Made by a program: the position numbers and the translations under genes
The notes under the pieces: generated by a model
What the model was told of the DNA's origin: nothing
Databases searched by the model: none
The model's input: the letters and a program-made list of their open reading frames with translations, nothing else
Shown here: piece after piece, positions 22,907 to 31,966 of the stretch
Numbering within the stretch: the stretch's first letter is position 1
How the letters are laid out: each line of letters starts with the position of its first letter
Origin: Hymenobacter actinosclerus
GTDB lineage: Bacteria; Bacteroidota; Bacteroidia; Cytophagales; Hymenobacteraceae
NCBI RefSeq assembly: GCF_900111515.1
Contig: NZ_FOHS01000003.1
Span: forward strand, 62,001 to 126,000
Length of the DNA stretch: 64,000 nucleotides
Direction of reading: 5' to 3'

Positions 22907-25435
22907 ATGCAACCAACCATTTCCTTGCTTCGGCCGCTGCTTTGCGGCCTGTTTTTCGCCGCCCTGGGCGGCCTACCAGCCCCGGCCGCGGCCCAGTCAA
23001 CCTCCTCCGCCCCAAATGCAACGGCCGCCCAAACCTCGTCGCTTTGGGAGCCGGCCGCCGCGCCAGTGGCGGCCCGCGGCCCGGTGGCCGGAGCGCCCGC
23101 CCGCTGGTTCCGGCTCGATACCACCCAGCTGGCCGCCCGGCTGGCGCTGGCCCCAGCCGAAACCCAGCCCGCGGCCCCGGTTGTGCTGGAGCTGCCCCAC
23201 CCCGACGGCACATTGCACCGCTATGCCTTCCGGCAGGCGCCCGTGATGGCCCCGGCCCTGGCTGCCCGCTATCCGCGCATCCGCACGTTTGCCGGCCGCG
23301 CCCTCGATGAGCCCGCCGCCACCGTGCGCCTGGAGTGGACGCCCACCGGCCTGCACGCCCAGCTGCTCGCCGCTGATGGCAGCATCAGCAGCATTTCGGG
23401 CGATGAGGCGGCGGCAGCACCCGCCCTCTATCAGAGCCGCGCCCAGGCGCCTGTCGTTTTCGACTGCCAGGCGCTGCTGCCACCCGGCACGCCCCCGCAG
23501 CGCCCCGGCGACACGCCCCCGGCCCCGCCCGCGCCCTACGGCGGGCAGCTGCGCACGTTGCGGCTGGCCGTGGCTACCACCAGCGAGTTTGTAAATAAGC
23601 TGGGCGGCGGCACTGTGGCCGGCACCATGGCCGAAGTGGTGAAGCTGGTTAACTCGCTCAACGGCGTGTACGAGCGGGAACTGGCCCTGCGCCTGCAGCT
23701 GGTGGCCAATAACGACAAGCTCATTTTTGCCAGTGCCGCCACCGACCTCTTCGGCACCAGCACTTCTCCCACTGCCTTGCTAGGTGCCAATGCAGGGATA
23801 GTCAACGACCTTATCGGCGCTGCCAACTACGACCTGGGCCACGTACTGGGCTACAATAGCGGCGGCTACTCGGGCGTGGCCTATGTAGGCGTGGTTTGTT
23901 CCGCTTCTCCGGGGCCCTCGGGCAAGGGCGGCGGGGCCTCCACGGCCAGCAGCGCCCGGTATCTGAACGAGGTAACCCTGCACGAAATCGGCCACCAGCT
24001 GGGCTCCAGTCACACCTTCAACGGCGACAAGGGCAACTGCAGCGGCGGCAACCGTGGCGCCAATCTGGCCTACGAGCCGGGGGCAGGCAACACCATCATG
24101 TCGTACGACTCGCGCTGCGACCCCGATAACGTGGGGCCGGGCATCAGGTATTTCCATGCGGCCAGCCTGAGCGCCATCGTACCCAAGCTTACCTGCGGAG
24201 TTACGGCGGCCAACAACGGCAACCGCCCACCGGCCGTGCAGGTGCCGGCCGGCACCTTCGTCATTCCTAAAGGCACGCCCTTCGCCCTCACCGGGGCGGG
24301 CTCCGACCCCGATAACGACCAGCTGAGCTACAGCTGGGAGCAGCTGGACCTGGGCGACGCCAGCGGCCTGGCCGGCGCCGCCACCGACCCCAGCGCCCCC
24401 CCGCTGTTCCGCAGCTTTACGCCCGTAGGCAACCCAACGCGCACTTTCCCGCAGCTGAGCGCCGTGCTGGCTAACGCAACCACTGCGGAAGGCGAGTTTC
24501 TGCCGCTGGTAGCCCGGCCGCTCAACTTCCGCCTCACCGTGCGCGACAACCGCGGCGGCGTGGCCGGCGCCAACCTGGCCCTGCGCGTGGCCGACGCCGG
24601 CCCGTTTCGGGTAACGGCCCCGGCGGCCGCGCTTGCCGCCGCCCCGGGCAGCGCCTACACCGTGGCCTGGGACGTGCTCGGCACCAACCAGGAGCCCGTA
24701 AACTGCAAAAGCGTGCGGATTCTGTTCTCCAGCGACGGCGGCCTGACCTTCCCGACGGTGCTGGCGGCCGAGGTGCCCAACAACGGCACGGCCTCGGTGC
24801 GCCTGCCCGGCCAGCCTACCACCCAGGGCCGCATCAGGGTAGAAGCGGTGGACAACGTGTTTTTTGCTCTGAGTCCGGCCACCATCACCCTGCGCGGCAC
24901 GCCGGTTACGCTGCCCGTTACGCTGGCCGGCTTTACGGCTGAGGCCCGCGGGGCCGCGGCCCGGCTGCACTGGCGCACGGCCACCGAGCTCGGCAACGCG
25001 GGCTTCGCGGTAGAAGTGTCAACCGACGGCACGGCGTTCCGGCGCCGGGCCTGGGTGCCCGGCCGTGGTCAGGCCGCCACCTACGATTTCGACGACGACC
25101 AGCTGCCCACCTATGGCGCGCCGCTGGTGTACTACCGCCTGCGCCAGCTCGATTCCGACAGCACCGCCAGCCTGTCGGAAGTGCGGGCGGTGGCCGTGCC
25201 GGCCGGCAGCGCCACCTGGCAGCTCTGGCCCAACCCCACCCGCGAGGGCCGGGTAACGGTGGCCGGCCTGCCCCCCGGCCAGCCGGTGCAGCTGCTCGAC
25301 CTGACGGGCCGCCTGCTGCTGACGACGACCACACCGCCGGCCGGCCCGCTGCTGCTGGCGCTGCCCACCCCGTTGCGCCCCGGCCTGTACCTGGTGCGCA
25401 GCGGCGGCCAGAGCCGGCGGCTGGTAGTGGAGTAG
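22907..25435 (+). CDS. Secreted reprolysin-like zinc metalloprotease with T9SS sorting domain
   Basis: An 842-residue secreted protease. The signal peptide covers residues 1-30 (PAPAAAQS). A propeptide-like region precedes the catalytic domain (about 215-430), whose zinc site HEIGHQLGSSH begins at His359. A MSYDSRCDP stretch provides the Met-turn. Beta-sandwich domains follow, then a fibronectin-like segment (FTAEARGAAARLHWRTATE). Residues about 765-842 form a type A T9SS C-terminal domain (WQLWPNPTREG ... GLYLVRSGGQSRRLVVE). Export across the outer membrane by T9SS is therefore expected. No T9SS machinery gene is in the window. Confidence 0.92.
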   Translation: MQPTISLLRPLLCGLFFAALGGLPAPAAAQSTSSAPNATAAQTSSLWEPAAAPVAARGPVAGAPARWFRLDTTQLAARLALAPAETQPAAPVVLELPHPDGTLHRYAFRQAPVMAPALAARYPRIRTFAGRALDEPAATVRLEWTPTGLHAQLLAADGSISSISGDEAAAAPALYQSRAQAPVVFDCQALLPPGTPPQRPGDTPPAPPAPYGGQLRTLRLAVATTSEFVNKLGGGTVAGTMAEVVKLVNSLNGVYERELALRLQLVANNDKLIFASAATDLFGTSTSPTALLGANAGIVNDLIGAANYDLGHVLGYNSGGYSGVAYVGVVCSASPGPSGKGGGASTASSARYLNEVTLHEIGHQLGSSHTFNGDKGNCSGGNRGANLAYEPGAGNTIMSYDSRCDPDNVGPGIRYFHAASLSAIVPKLTCGVTAANNGNRPPAVQVPAGTFVIPKGTPFALTGAGSDPDNDQLSYSWEQLDLGDASGLAGAATDPSAPPLFRSFTPVGNPTRTFPQLSAVLANATTAEGEFLPLVARPLNFRLTVRDNRGGVAGANLALRVADAGPFRVTAPAAALAAAPGSAYTVAWDVLGTNQEPVNCKSVRILFSSDGGLTFPTVLAAEVPNNGTASVRLPGQPTTQGRIRVEAVDNVFFALSPATITLRGTPVTLPVTLAGFTAEARGAAARLHWRTATELGNAGFAVEVSTDGTAFRRRAWVPGRGQAATYDFDDDQLPTYGAPLVYYRLRQLDSDSTASLSEVRAVAVPAGSATWQLWPNPTREGRVTVAGLPPGQPVQLLDLTGRLLLTTTTPPAGPLLLALPTPLRPGLYLVRSGGQSRRLVVE

Positions 25436-25548
25436 CGCAGCGTAGCGAGGGCAAAACCAGGGGTAAATGCGGCGTGGGGCCCGGGGGCCATTGCCTTTTT
25501 TTCTACCTTGCCGTACTCCTGGTATCTACCTCGACAGTTTGCCGCCCT

Positions 25549-26640
25549 ATGTCCACTGCTTCTTCCCGCATATTGCTGCTTGGCTGGAATGAAGTGCTCC
25601 AGCCTCAGCCCGCCACCGCGCCGCCGCTCCGGGCGCTGGTGCAGCAGCTGGCCCCGCTCACGAACCTGGCGGTGCTGCTGCCCCACGAGCCGCAGCCCGC
25701 TTTTGCCGTGGCCGGGGGCACGGTGCGCACCACCGGGCTGGCCGAGCTGGACTTAGCTGCCATTCGGGCAGCAGCCCGCCCCAGCCCCAATCCGGCCGCC
25801 TGGCAGGCCCCGGCCGCCCCGTACCTGGGCAGCAGCAGCCCGGCCGCGCCTTACCTGGGCGCCACGCCCGCCGCTGCCACCGCACCCGCTGCCCCGGCAT
25901 TGGCGGCGGCAGCGGCGGGCCAGCGGGCCGGGGAGCCGGCCGGGCCGGGGCCGGCTGCCGCCACCGCTTCGGCCAGAACCCCGGCCGACGGGGATTTTCC
26001 GGCCCTTGGTGCCCAGCCCAAGCGCGTCGAGCCAACCCAGGCCGACCCGTTACCGGTTTCGCGGGCCGCTGAACTGCCGCCGGCGAAAGACCAGTCTGGG
26101 CTAGCGGCCCCAGCTACTCCCGCTACTGCCCTGAGCCCGGCGCCGCCCACGCGGGTGCATGCCACGCTTGCGCAGGAGCTGGCGGCGCTGGGCCGTAACC
26201 CGCCCGACGCCACGGCCACCGACCTCAACTTTCAGGTAATTCAATACGCCCGTTTTGCCAGCAACTGGGCTTGCGGCAAGCAGTTTGCCGTAATTTATGC
26301 CGTAGATTGGCCAACCTGGCTGGCCGCCATGGAAATCCGGCAGCTCACGGGCTGGCCGCTTGTGCTGCACGTGCACAGCCTGGCCCAGGAACGGGCCTCC
26401 CCCGCCGAAACGGGCTGGGCCGTGGCCTTGGAACGCCTGGCCCTGCGCCGCGCCGACCTGGTGCTGGCCGCCTCGGCCGAAGTGGCCAGCCGCCTGACGG
26501 AGCGCTACCAGGTGCCCCCGGAGCGGCTGCGCACGGTTGCCATCAGCAACACGGCCGCCATCAACGAGCTGCTGTTTCACATCGAACACCACCGGCCGGG
26601 CCGTCCGGCCGTGGCCCCCATCACCCCTCCTTCCGCATGA
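25549..26640 (+). CDS. GT-B glycosyltransferase-like protein, N-terminal half only
   Basis: A 363-residue protein resembling the acceptor-side half of GT4/GT5 enzymes. RILLLGWNEVLQP opens a Rossmann-like fold. An Ala/Pro-rich low-complexity stretch (about 85-210, with APYLG twice) interrupts it. The fold resumes with YAVDWPTWLAAMEIRQLTG, PLVLHVHSLAQERASP, LRRADLVLAASAEVASRL and VPPERLRTVAIS. The donor-binding C-terminal half is absent and the gene ends with a stop overlapping the next ATG (ATGA). It could be a pseudo-enzyme, a binding protein or a truncated ancestor. The nearby glgB suggests glucan metabolism. Confidence 0.72.
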   Translation: MSTASSRILLLGWNEVLQPQPATAPPLRALVQQLAPLTNLAVLLPHEPQPAFAVAGGTVRTTGLAELDLAAIRAAARPSPNPAAWQAPAAPYLGSSSPAAPYLGATPAAATAPAAPALAAAAAGQRAGEPAGPGPAAATASARTPADGDFPALGAQPKRVEPTQADPLPVSRAAELPPAKDQSGLAAPATPATALSPAPPTRVHATLAQELAALGRNPPDATATDLNFQVIQYARFASNWACGKQFAVIYAVDWPTWLAAMEIRQLTGWPLVLHVHSLAQERASPAETGWAVALERLALRRADLVLAASAEVASRLTERYQVPPERLRTVAISNTAAINELLFHIEHHRPGRPAVAPITPPSA

Positions 26641-27131
26641 TTTCCTCCCCTTCCGCTACCCCCCGCCGCCACGAATTTGATGCCCCGCTCGAAATGGACG
26701 GAGCCGACAACGGCGTGTTCGTGATAGTGCCCTTCGATGTGCCGACCGAATACGGCGTTAAAGGCGCGCTGCCCGTGCAGGGCACCATCGACGGCTTCCC
26801 CATCCGCCTCAACCTGACGCCCATGGGCGGCGAGCACCACGGTTTCAGCGTGCGCAAGGAAGTGCGCAATGCCATCGACAAAACCTGGGCCGACACCGTG
26901 CACGTGGTGCTCTGGCACGACACCGACCCCAGCGGCCTGGAGCTGCCCGCCGAGCTGGCTCAGGCCCTCGACCGCACCGGCCTGCGGGCCAAGTTCGATG
27001 CCCTGCCCTTCACCCAGCGCAAGCAGCTGGCCCAGCACATCAGCCGCGCCAAAAAGCCCGACGCCCGCGACCAGCGAATCATAGAAGCCCTGGAACAGGC
27101 CGAATCGGGCCGCCGCACGAAAAATACATAG
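26637..27131 (+). CDS. DUF1905/YdeI-OmdA family protein
   Basis: A 164-residue cytoplasmic protein. The N-terminal part (NGVFVIVPFDVPTEYG, VQGTIDGFPIRLNLTPMGGEHH) is a DUF1905 beta-barrel. The C-terminal part (LDRTGLRAKFDALPFTQRKQLAQHI, IEALEQAESGRR) is the YdeI/OmpD-associated helix pair. Family members are loosely tied to bacteriocin or peptide resistance; the mechanism is unknown. Translation is coupled to the upstream GT-B-like gene by an ATGA overlap. A perfect hairpin begins eight bases after its stop. Confidence 0.85.
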   Translation: MISSPSATPRRHEFDAPLEMDGADNGVFVIVPFDVPTEYGVKGALPVQGTIDGFPIRLNLTPMGGEHHGFSVRKEVRNAIDKTWADTVHVVLWHDTDPSGLELPAELAQALDRTGLRAKFDALPFTQRKQLAQHISRAKKPDARDQRIIEALEQAESGRRTKNT

Positions 27132-27138
27132 TAAGTAA

Positions 27139-27214
27139 GCTGCAAGCCGCCAGCCACAAGCGGCAAGCTGATGTTCGCATGTCAGCTTGCCGCTTGTGGC
27201 TGGCGGCTTGCAGC
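27139..27214. repeat. Perfect inverted repeat, AGCTGCAAGC type, between convergent stops
   Basis: Two perfect 33-base arms (27139-27171 and 27182-27214) with a 10-base loop. The right arm ends exactly where the glgB stop codon begins (27215-27217), and the left arm begins seven bases after the YdeI-like stop. It probably acts as a bidirectional terminator. Confidence 0.92.
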
Positions 27215-29266
27215 TCAAACCAACTCCAGTACCAGCGCGGTGCGGCTGGTGAGGTAGAGGCTGAGCTGGTGGCTGCCTTCGTGCTCCTGGGTTTCGTAGC
27301 GGTAGTCGTCGTCGATGCGGGCGAAACCGCCGAAGTCGGGCGCGTCGGAGTCGAGCACGATGCGGTAGCGGCCGGCGGCGGGCACCCGGAAGCGGTAGTC
27401 GGGGATGCTGCGGGTGGCGTGCAGGTTGAAGGCCAGCAGCAGCGGGCCGCGCTGGAAGATGAGCACCTGGTTTTCGGCATCGAGGTGGAGCTGGCGGGCC
27501 GGGCCGGCGGCCAGCAGGTGGCTGCGCCGGATCAGCTGAATCATGGCCCGGTCGAAGTTGAGCAGGTACTGAAACTTGAGGTCGGGGTTGTCGGCCAGGC
27601 TCCACTGGCGGCGGGCAAAATGATGGCTCCAGTTGTTGCCCTCGCGCGGGAAATCCACCCATTCGGGGTGGCCGAACTCGTTGCCGATGAAGTTGAGGTA
27701 GGCGTCGCCGCCCAGGCTGATGGTGAGCAGGCGGATGAGCTTGTGCAGGGCCACGCCCCGGGCCGCAATCGGGTCGGTATCGTGGCGGCCCATGTGCTGG
27801 TAAATGGCATCATCGAGCAGCCAGTGTGCCAGGGTTTTGTCGCCTACCAGGGCCTGGTCGTGGCTTTCGGCGTAAGCCACGGTTTTCTCGCCGTCGCGGC
27901 GGTTGCCCAGCACATACCACAGGTCGTAGATGTTCCAGTCTTCGTCGCGGGTATGCTTGAGCAGCTTGATCCAATAGTCGGGAATGCCCATGCCCAGCCG
28001 GTAATCGAACCCGACGCCGCCCTCGGCAATGGGCCGGCACAGGCCCGGCAGGCCGCTCATATCTTCGGCAATCAGCAGGGCGCTGCGCTTGATTTCGTGC
28101 ACCAGCGTGGTGGCCAGCTGCAGGTAAAGCACCGCGTCCTCATCCACTTCGGGCCCGAAATACGACTCGTAACCGCCGAAGCTCACGCCCTCGCCGTGGT
28201 GGTGGTAGAGCATGCTGGTGATGCCATCGAAGCGGAAGCCGTCGACGTGGAACTCCTCCAGCCAGTAGCGCAGGTTGCTGAGCAGAAACTGCTGCACCTC
28301 GGGCTTGCCGTAATTGAAGAGGCGCGAATCCCAGCCCGGATGCTCGCCCCGGGCCCCGGCGTGGAAGTACTGGTGGCCCGAGCCATCGAAGTACGCCAGG
28401 CCCTCGGCCTCGTTTTTCACGGCGTGCGAGTGCACGATGTCGAGCAGCACGGCGATGCCCCGGCGGTGGGCTTCGTTGATGAGGTACTTGAGCTCCTCGG
28501 GCGTGCCGAAGCGCGACGATACGGCAAAGAAGTTGGCCACATGGTAGCCAAACGAGCCGTAATACGGGTGCTCCATGATGGCCATCAGCTGCACGCAGTT
28601 GTAACCGCCGGCCGCAATGCGCGGCAGCACCTGGTCGGCAAACTCCAGGTAGGAGCCCACCCGGCCTTCTTCCAGCGCCATGCCTACGTGGGCCTCGTAG
28701 ATGAGCGGCTCGCGCACGGCATTGGCCACCCGAAACTTCTGGTCGGTCCAGGCAAATGGAGCGGCGGGCCGCCAGACCTGGCCGGCGAAGTCGTTGGTTT
28801 CGGCATCCTGCACGGCCCGGCGCAGCATGGCCGGCAGGCGGTCCTGGGCACCACGGGCCGATACTACGTGCACCTTGTAGTGCGAGTAGTGAGTGAGACG
28901 GCCCTGGTATTCTTTATCGGGCAGAAAAACCTCCCACACGCCATCCTCGGCCCGGGTCAGTGGGTTGGCCTGGCGGTTCCAGTCGTTGAAGTCGCCAATC
29001 AGGCTCAGGCTCTGAGCGGCGGGGGCCCACTCGCGGTACCAGTAGCCGCGGCGGCGGCCGTCGTAGTGCAGGCCCAGGCGCTGGTGGGCGGTGGCAAACT
29101 TGCTCAGCGAGCCGTACTGCTGGCTGATTTCGGCCAGCCGGGCCTGCAGCCGCTGCTGGCGGCGGCGCAGCACTGGCTCGTAGGGCGCCAGCCAGGGGTC
29201 GTGCTGCACGAGGGGCAGCGCGGAGGCGGGAGTGGCAGAATCGAGCGAAGTGGCAGGCGTGGTCAT
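27215..29266 (-). CDS. glgB: 1,4-alpha-glucan branching enzyme
   Basis: A 683-residue GH13 enzyme making alpha-1,6 branches in glycogen. An N-terminal CBM48-like domain (REWAPAAQSLSLIGDFNDWN) precedes the barrel. The four GH13 motifs are DIVHSHA, DGFRFDGIT (nucleophile Asp347), IAEDMSG (acid/base Glu401) and ESHDQ. The sequence resembles the eukaryote-like branching-enzyme subgroup (YHHHGEGVSFGGYESYFG, YLNFIGNEFGHPEW). The start at 29266 is chosen; a TAGTTTTG -7 match lies at 29297-29304 on the same strand, giving a leader of about 30 bases or less. Confidence 0.95.
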   Translation of the reverse strand: MTTPATSLDSATPASALPLVQHDPWLAPYEPVLRRRQQRLQARLAEISQQYGSLSKFATAHQRLGLHYDGRRRGYWYREWAPAAQSLSLIGDFNDWNRQANPLTRAEDGVWEVFLPDKEYQGRLTHYSHYKVHVVSARGAQDRLPAMLRRAVQDAETNDFAGQVWRPAAPFAWTDQKFRVANAVREPLIYEAHVGMALEEGRVGSYLEFADQVLPRIAAGGYNCVQLMAIMEHPYYGSFGYHVANFFAVSSRFGTPEELKYLINEAHRRGIAVLLDIVHSHAVKNEAEGLAYFDGSGHQYFHAGARGEHPGWDSRLFNYGKPEVQQFLLSNLRYWLEEFHVDGFRFDGITSMLYHHHGEGVSFGGYESYFGPEVDEDAVLYLQLATTLVHEIKRSALLIAEDMSGLPGLCRPIAEGGVGFDYRLGMGIPDYWIKLLKHTRDEDWNIYDLWYVLGNRRDGEKTVAYAESHDQALVGDKTLAHWLLDDAIYQHMGRHDTDPIAARGVALHKLIRLLTISLGGDAYLNFIGNEFGHPEWVDFPREGNNWSHHFARRQWSLADNPDLKFQYLLNFDRAMIQLIRRSHLLAAGPARQLHLDAENQVLIFQRGPLLLAFNLHATRSIPDYRFRVPAAGRYRIVLDSDAPDFGGFARIDDDYRYETQEHEGSHQLSLYLTSRTALVLELV

Positions 29267-29296
29267 GGCGGAAGGGCAAGGGTGCAGGGTTGCTCC

Positions 29297-29304
29297 CAAA
29301 ACTA
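29297..29304 (-). promoter_or_regulatory. -7 element of glgB
   Basis: Read on the minus strand, TAGTTTTG is a perfect TAnnTTTG match 30 bases upstream of the glgB ATG. No well-spaced -33 TTTG is evident. Confidence 0.45.
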
Positions 29305-29503
29305 CGTGGAATCGGACAACGGGGGCTAACCCGACGCAAAGTTGGCGCCGCCGCCACTTATCCCCCAGCCACCGCAACACCACCTGGTGCGCCGCCGGCA
29401 ATGCCGCGCATTGGCGCTGGAATAGTGCCTCCGTAGTACCCGGCCGGCTTATTTGCGGTGCTGAATGACGTTCTTACGGCTGAAATCGATTTATCTTCCC
29501 TCC

Positions 29504-31237
29504 ATGAAGCACCTCTCCCACTACCTGCTGCTGGCGGCCGGGCTGGCGGCCTGCACCACGGCCCCGCCTGCTGCCGCTCCACCCACCGGCGCGGCCATGC
29601 TGGCCACGCCGGTGCCGGCCGCCACGCCCGTTGTTACGCGTAAGGCCATGGTGGTTTCGGCCCACCCCGAAGCCACCCGTATTGGGGTGGAGGTGCTGCA
29701 GCGCGGCGGCAACGCCTACGACGCGGCCGTGGCCGTGCAGTTTGCGCTGGCCGTGGCCCTGCCGGTGGCTGGCAACATCGGGGGCGGCGGCTTCGCGCTT
29801 TACCGCGGCGCCGACGGCCAGGAGGGCGCCCTCGATTTCCGCGAAACGGCTCCCGCCGCCGCCACCCGCGACATGTACCTCGATGCGGCCGGCAACGTGG
29901 TGCCTAACCTGAGCACCCGCGGCCACCGCGCGGCGGGCGTACCCGGCACCGTGGCCGGTATGTGGGCGCTGCACCGCAAGCTGGGCAAGCTGCCCTGGCG
30001 CGACGTGGTGGAGCCAGCCGTGCAGCTGGCCGCCCAGGGCCTGACGCTGACGGCCAGGGAAGCCGCCGGCCTCAACGGCCAGCAAAAAGATTTCGCGCAG
30101 TTCAACCCCGGCAGCGCCTACCTGAAAAACACCCCCTGGCAGGCCGGCGAAACTATCCGCTACCCCGAGCTGGCCCGCACGCTGGGCCGCATCCGCGACC
30201 AGGGCGCGGCCGGATTCTACGCGGGCGAAACCGCCGATTTGCTGGTGGCCGAAATGCGGCGCGGCGGCGGCCTCATCACCAAAACCGACCTGGCCGCCTA
30301 CCAGCCCAAATGGCGCACGCCGTTGCGGGGCCGCTACCGGGGCTACGAGGTGCTCACGTTTCCGCCGCCCAGCTCGGGCGGGGTGGCGCTGCTGCAAATG
30401 CTGCAGATGCTGGAGCCCTATAACCTGGCCGCCGCCGGCTGGCACGCGCCCCAGGCCGTGCACTGGCTGACCGAGGCCCAGCGCCGGGTGTACGCCGACC
30501 GCGCCACCTACCTCGGCGACCCCGATTTCGGCCGCGTGCCGGTAACCCAGCTGCTCGATACGGCCTATAACCGCCGCCGCATGGCCACGCTGCAGCCGCG
30601 CCGGGCCACGCCCAGCGCCCAGGTAGCAGCCGGTGCGGGTTTGCCGGGCTACGAGTCGGACCAGACCACGCACTACAACATTGTGGATGCCCAGGGCAAT
30701 GCCGTGAGCTGCACCACCACGCTCAACGGCGCCTACGGCAGCAAAGTGGTAGTGGCCGGGGCGGGCTTTCTGCTGAATAACGAGATGGACGATTTCAGCA
30801 GCAAGGCCGGCACGCCCAACCTCTACGGGCTGGTGGGCGGCGCGGCCAACGCCATTGCGCCCGGCAAGCGCATGCTCTCCTCCATGACGCCGGCCATCCT
30901 CACCAAAAACAGCAAGCTGGCCCTGGTGATTGGTACGCCCGGCGGCAGCACCATCATCACCAGCGTGCTGCAGGGCATTATCAATGTGGTTGATTACAGC
31001 CAGAATGCCCAACAGGCCGTGGCCGCCCCGCGCCTGCACCACCAGTGGCTGCCCGACCAGCTCGATGTGGAAGCCGGCGCCCTGCTGCCCGCCACCCAGG
31101 ACACGCTCCGGGCCCGCGGCTACCAGCTCAACGCCCGCAGCCCCTGGGGCCGCATGGAAATCATCCGGGTGCTGCCCGACGGCCGCCTCGAAGGCGGCGC
31201 CGACCCCCGCGGCGACGACAATGCAGCGGGGTATTAG
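29504..31237 (+). CDS. ggt: Gamma-glutamyltransferase, lipoprotein
   Basis: A 577-residue periplasmic enzyme cleaving gamma-glutamyl bonds such as in glutathione. The signal ends in a lipobox LAAC, so it is probably lipid-anchored. Conserved blocks are GGNAYDAAVAVQFALAV, GGGGFALYR, FRETAPA and the processing site QTTHYNIVD, where Thr388 becomes the new N-terminal nucleophile of the small subunit. LSSMTPAI and GTPGGSTIITSV follow. TATCTTCC at 29492-29499 lies four bases before the ATG. The stop TAG forms the first bases of the downstream inverted repeat. Confidence 0.95.
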   Translation: MKHLSHYLLLAAGLAACTTAPPAAAPPTGAAMLATPVPAATPVVTRKAMVVSAHPEATRIGVEVLQRGGNAYDAAVAVQFALAVALPVAGNIGGGGFALYRGADGQEGALDFRETAPAAATRDMYLDAAGNVVPNLSTRGHRAAGVPGTVAGMWALHRKLGKLPWRDVVEPAVQLAAQGLTLTAREAAGLNGQQKDFAQFNPGSAYLKNTPWQAGETIRYPELARTLGRIRDQGAAGFYAGETADLLVAEMRRGGGLITKTDLAAYQPKWRTPLRGRYRGYEVLTFPPPSSGGVALLQMLQMLEPYNLAAAGWHAPQAVHWLTEAQRRVYADRATYLGDPDFGRVPVTQLLDTAYNRRRMATLQPRRATPSAQVAAGAGLPGYESDQTTHYNIVDAQGNAVSCTTTLNGAYGSKVVVAGAGFLLNNEMDDFSSKAGTPNLYGLVGGAANAIAPGKRMLSSMTPAILTKNSKLALVIGTPGGSTIITSVLQGIINVVDYSQNAQQAVAAPRLHHQWLPDQLDVEAGALLPATQDTLRARGYQLNARSPWGRMEIIRVLPDGRLEGGADPRGDDNAAGY

Positions 31238-31360
31238 AGGGGAAATAGTAAGATAGTGAAATGGTGAGTTGATGTTTAAATGGTCCTGATGGCGCCACTT
31301 GCGCAGGTAGGGCCATTCGAACATCAACTCACCATTTCACTATCTCACTATTTCACCTCT
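31236..31360. repeat. Inverted repeat overlapping two convergent stop codons
   Basis: Arms of 48 bases (31236-31283 and 31313-31360) match at 44 positions and consist of GATAGTGAAATGGTGAGTTG-like words. The left arm begins inside the ggt stop (31235-31237) and the right arm ends inside the stop of the next gene (31359-31361). It is a likely bidirectional terminator. Confidence 0.92.
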
Positions 31361-31700
31361 AGCCCTGCAGCGACTTGGCGGCCTGGCTGAGGGTCTGGCC
31401 CAGCTCCTGGAGCTTGGCTTTCGCGTCGTCGGTGGCGGTGGCGGCGGCTTTGGTGGTGTGCTCGCCCAGTGTGCTCAGCGACTGGCCGATTTTAGCGCCG
31501 TCGCCGCTGCTGATGGCGGTTTTCAGGTTTTTCAGCTCGTCGGCAATGGCGCTGAGGCCCGCGTTGTTGGCCCCGTTGAGGGTGGAAATCCAGCCGTCGA
31601 GGTTGCCGGCGGCGGCAGGTGCGGCGGCGCTGAGGCCTCCTTTGAGCGCCTGCAGGGTAGCGTCGAGTTGGGCGGTTGGTTTGATGGCGGACGAATCCAT
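31359..31700 (-). CDS. Small helical protein of unknown function (paralogue of 31967)
   Basis: A 113-residue, Ala-rich, all-helical protein without signal peptide, starting MDSSAIKPTAQLDATLQALKG. Residues from about 33 on (LDGWISTLNG, ELKNLKTAI, LGEHTTKAA, LQELGQTLSQA) align with the 116-residue protein encoded at 31967 on the same strand. I do not recognise the family. The start at 31700 is preferred since the longer frame adds a tail unlike its paralogue. Confidence 0.7.
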   Translation of the reverse strand: MDSSAIKPTAQLDATLQALKGGLSAAAPAAAGNLDGWISTLNGANNAGLSAIADELKNLKTAISSGDGAKIGQSLSTLGEHTTKAAATATDDAKAKLQELGQTLSQAAKSLQG

Positions 31701-31966
31701 AGTTACCGGGGGTTTGTGGTGGAAAGAAATGACTGCTATCTTTACCAAACCGCCGGCTGAAAGTTGATTGTCAACAGGTTAAACTTTCGGCGGCAAAACA
31801 TATTGCGGCTTCGCCGGTAGCTCCGCCCACGAAGGCAGGCGACCCGCCAGGGGCCTCAGCACAACGGCCGGAGCCACCCCGCTAGGGGCCGCGCCGGCCG
31901 TAATCTTACACAATTAAAAAAAGCCCGAATAATGCACGGCGCCGGTTTTGAGCGCCAGTGGCCGGG

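Noticed and set aside
27179-29329. Long plus-strand open frame antisense to glgB
   Set aside because: It mirrors the glgB codons and begins in the hairpin. The glgB frame has complete catalytic motifs.
29474-31327. Long minus-strand open frame antisense to ggt
   Set aside because: It has repeated His/Gly/Ala composition typical of antisense frames in GC-rich genes, while the plus strand encodes a complete gamma-glutamyltransferase.
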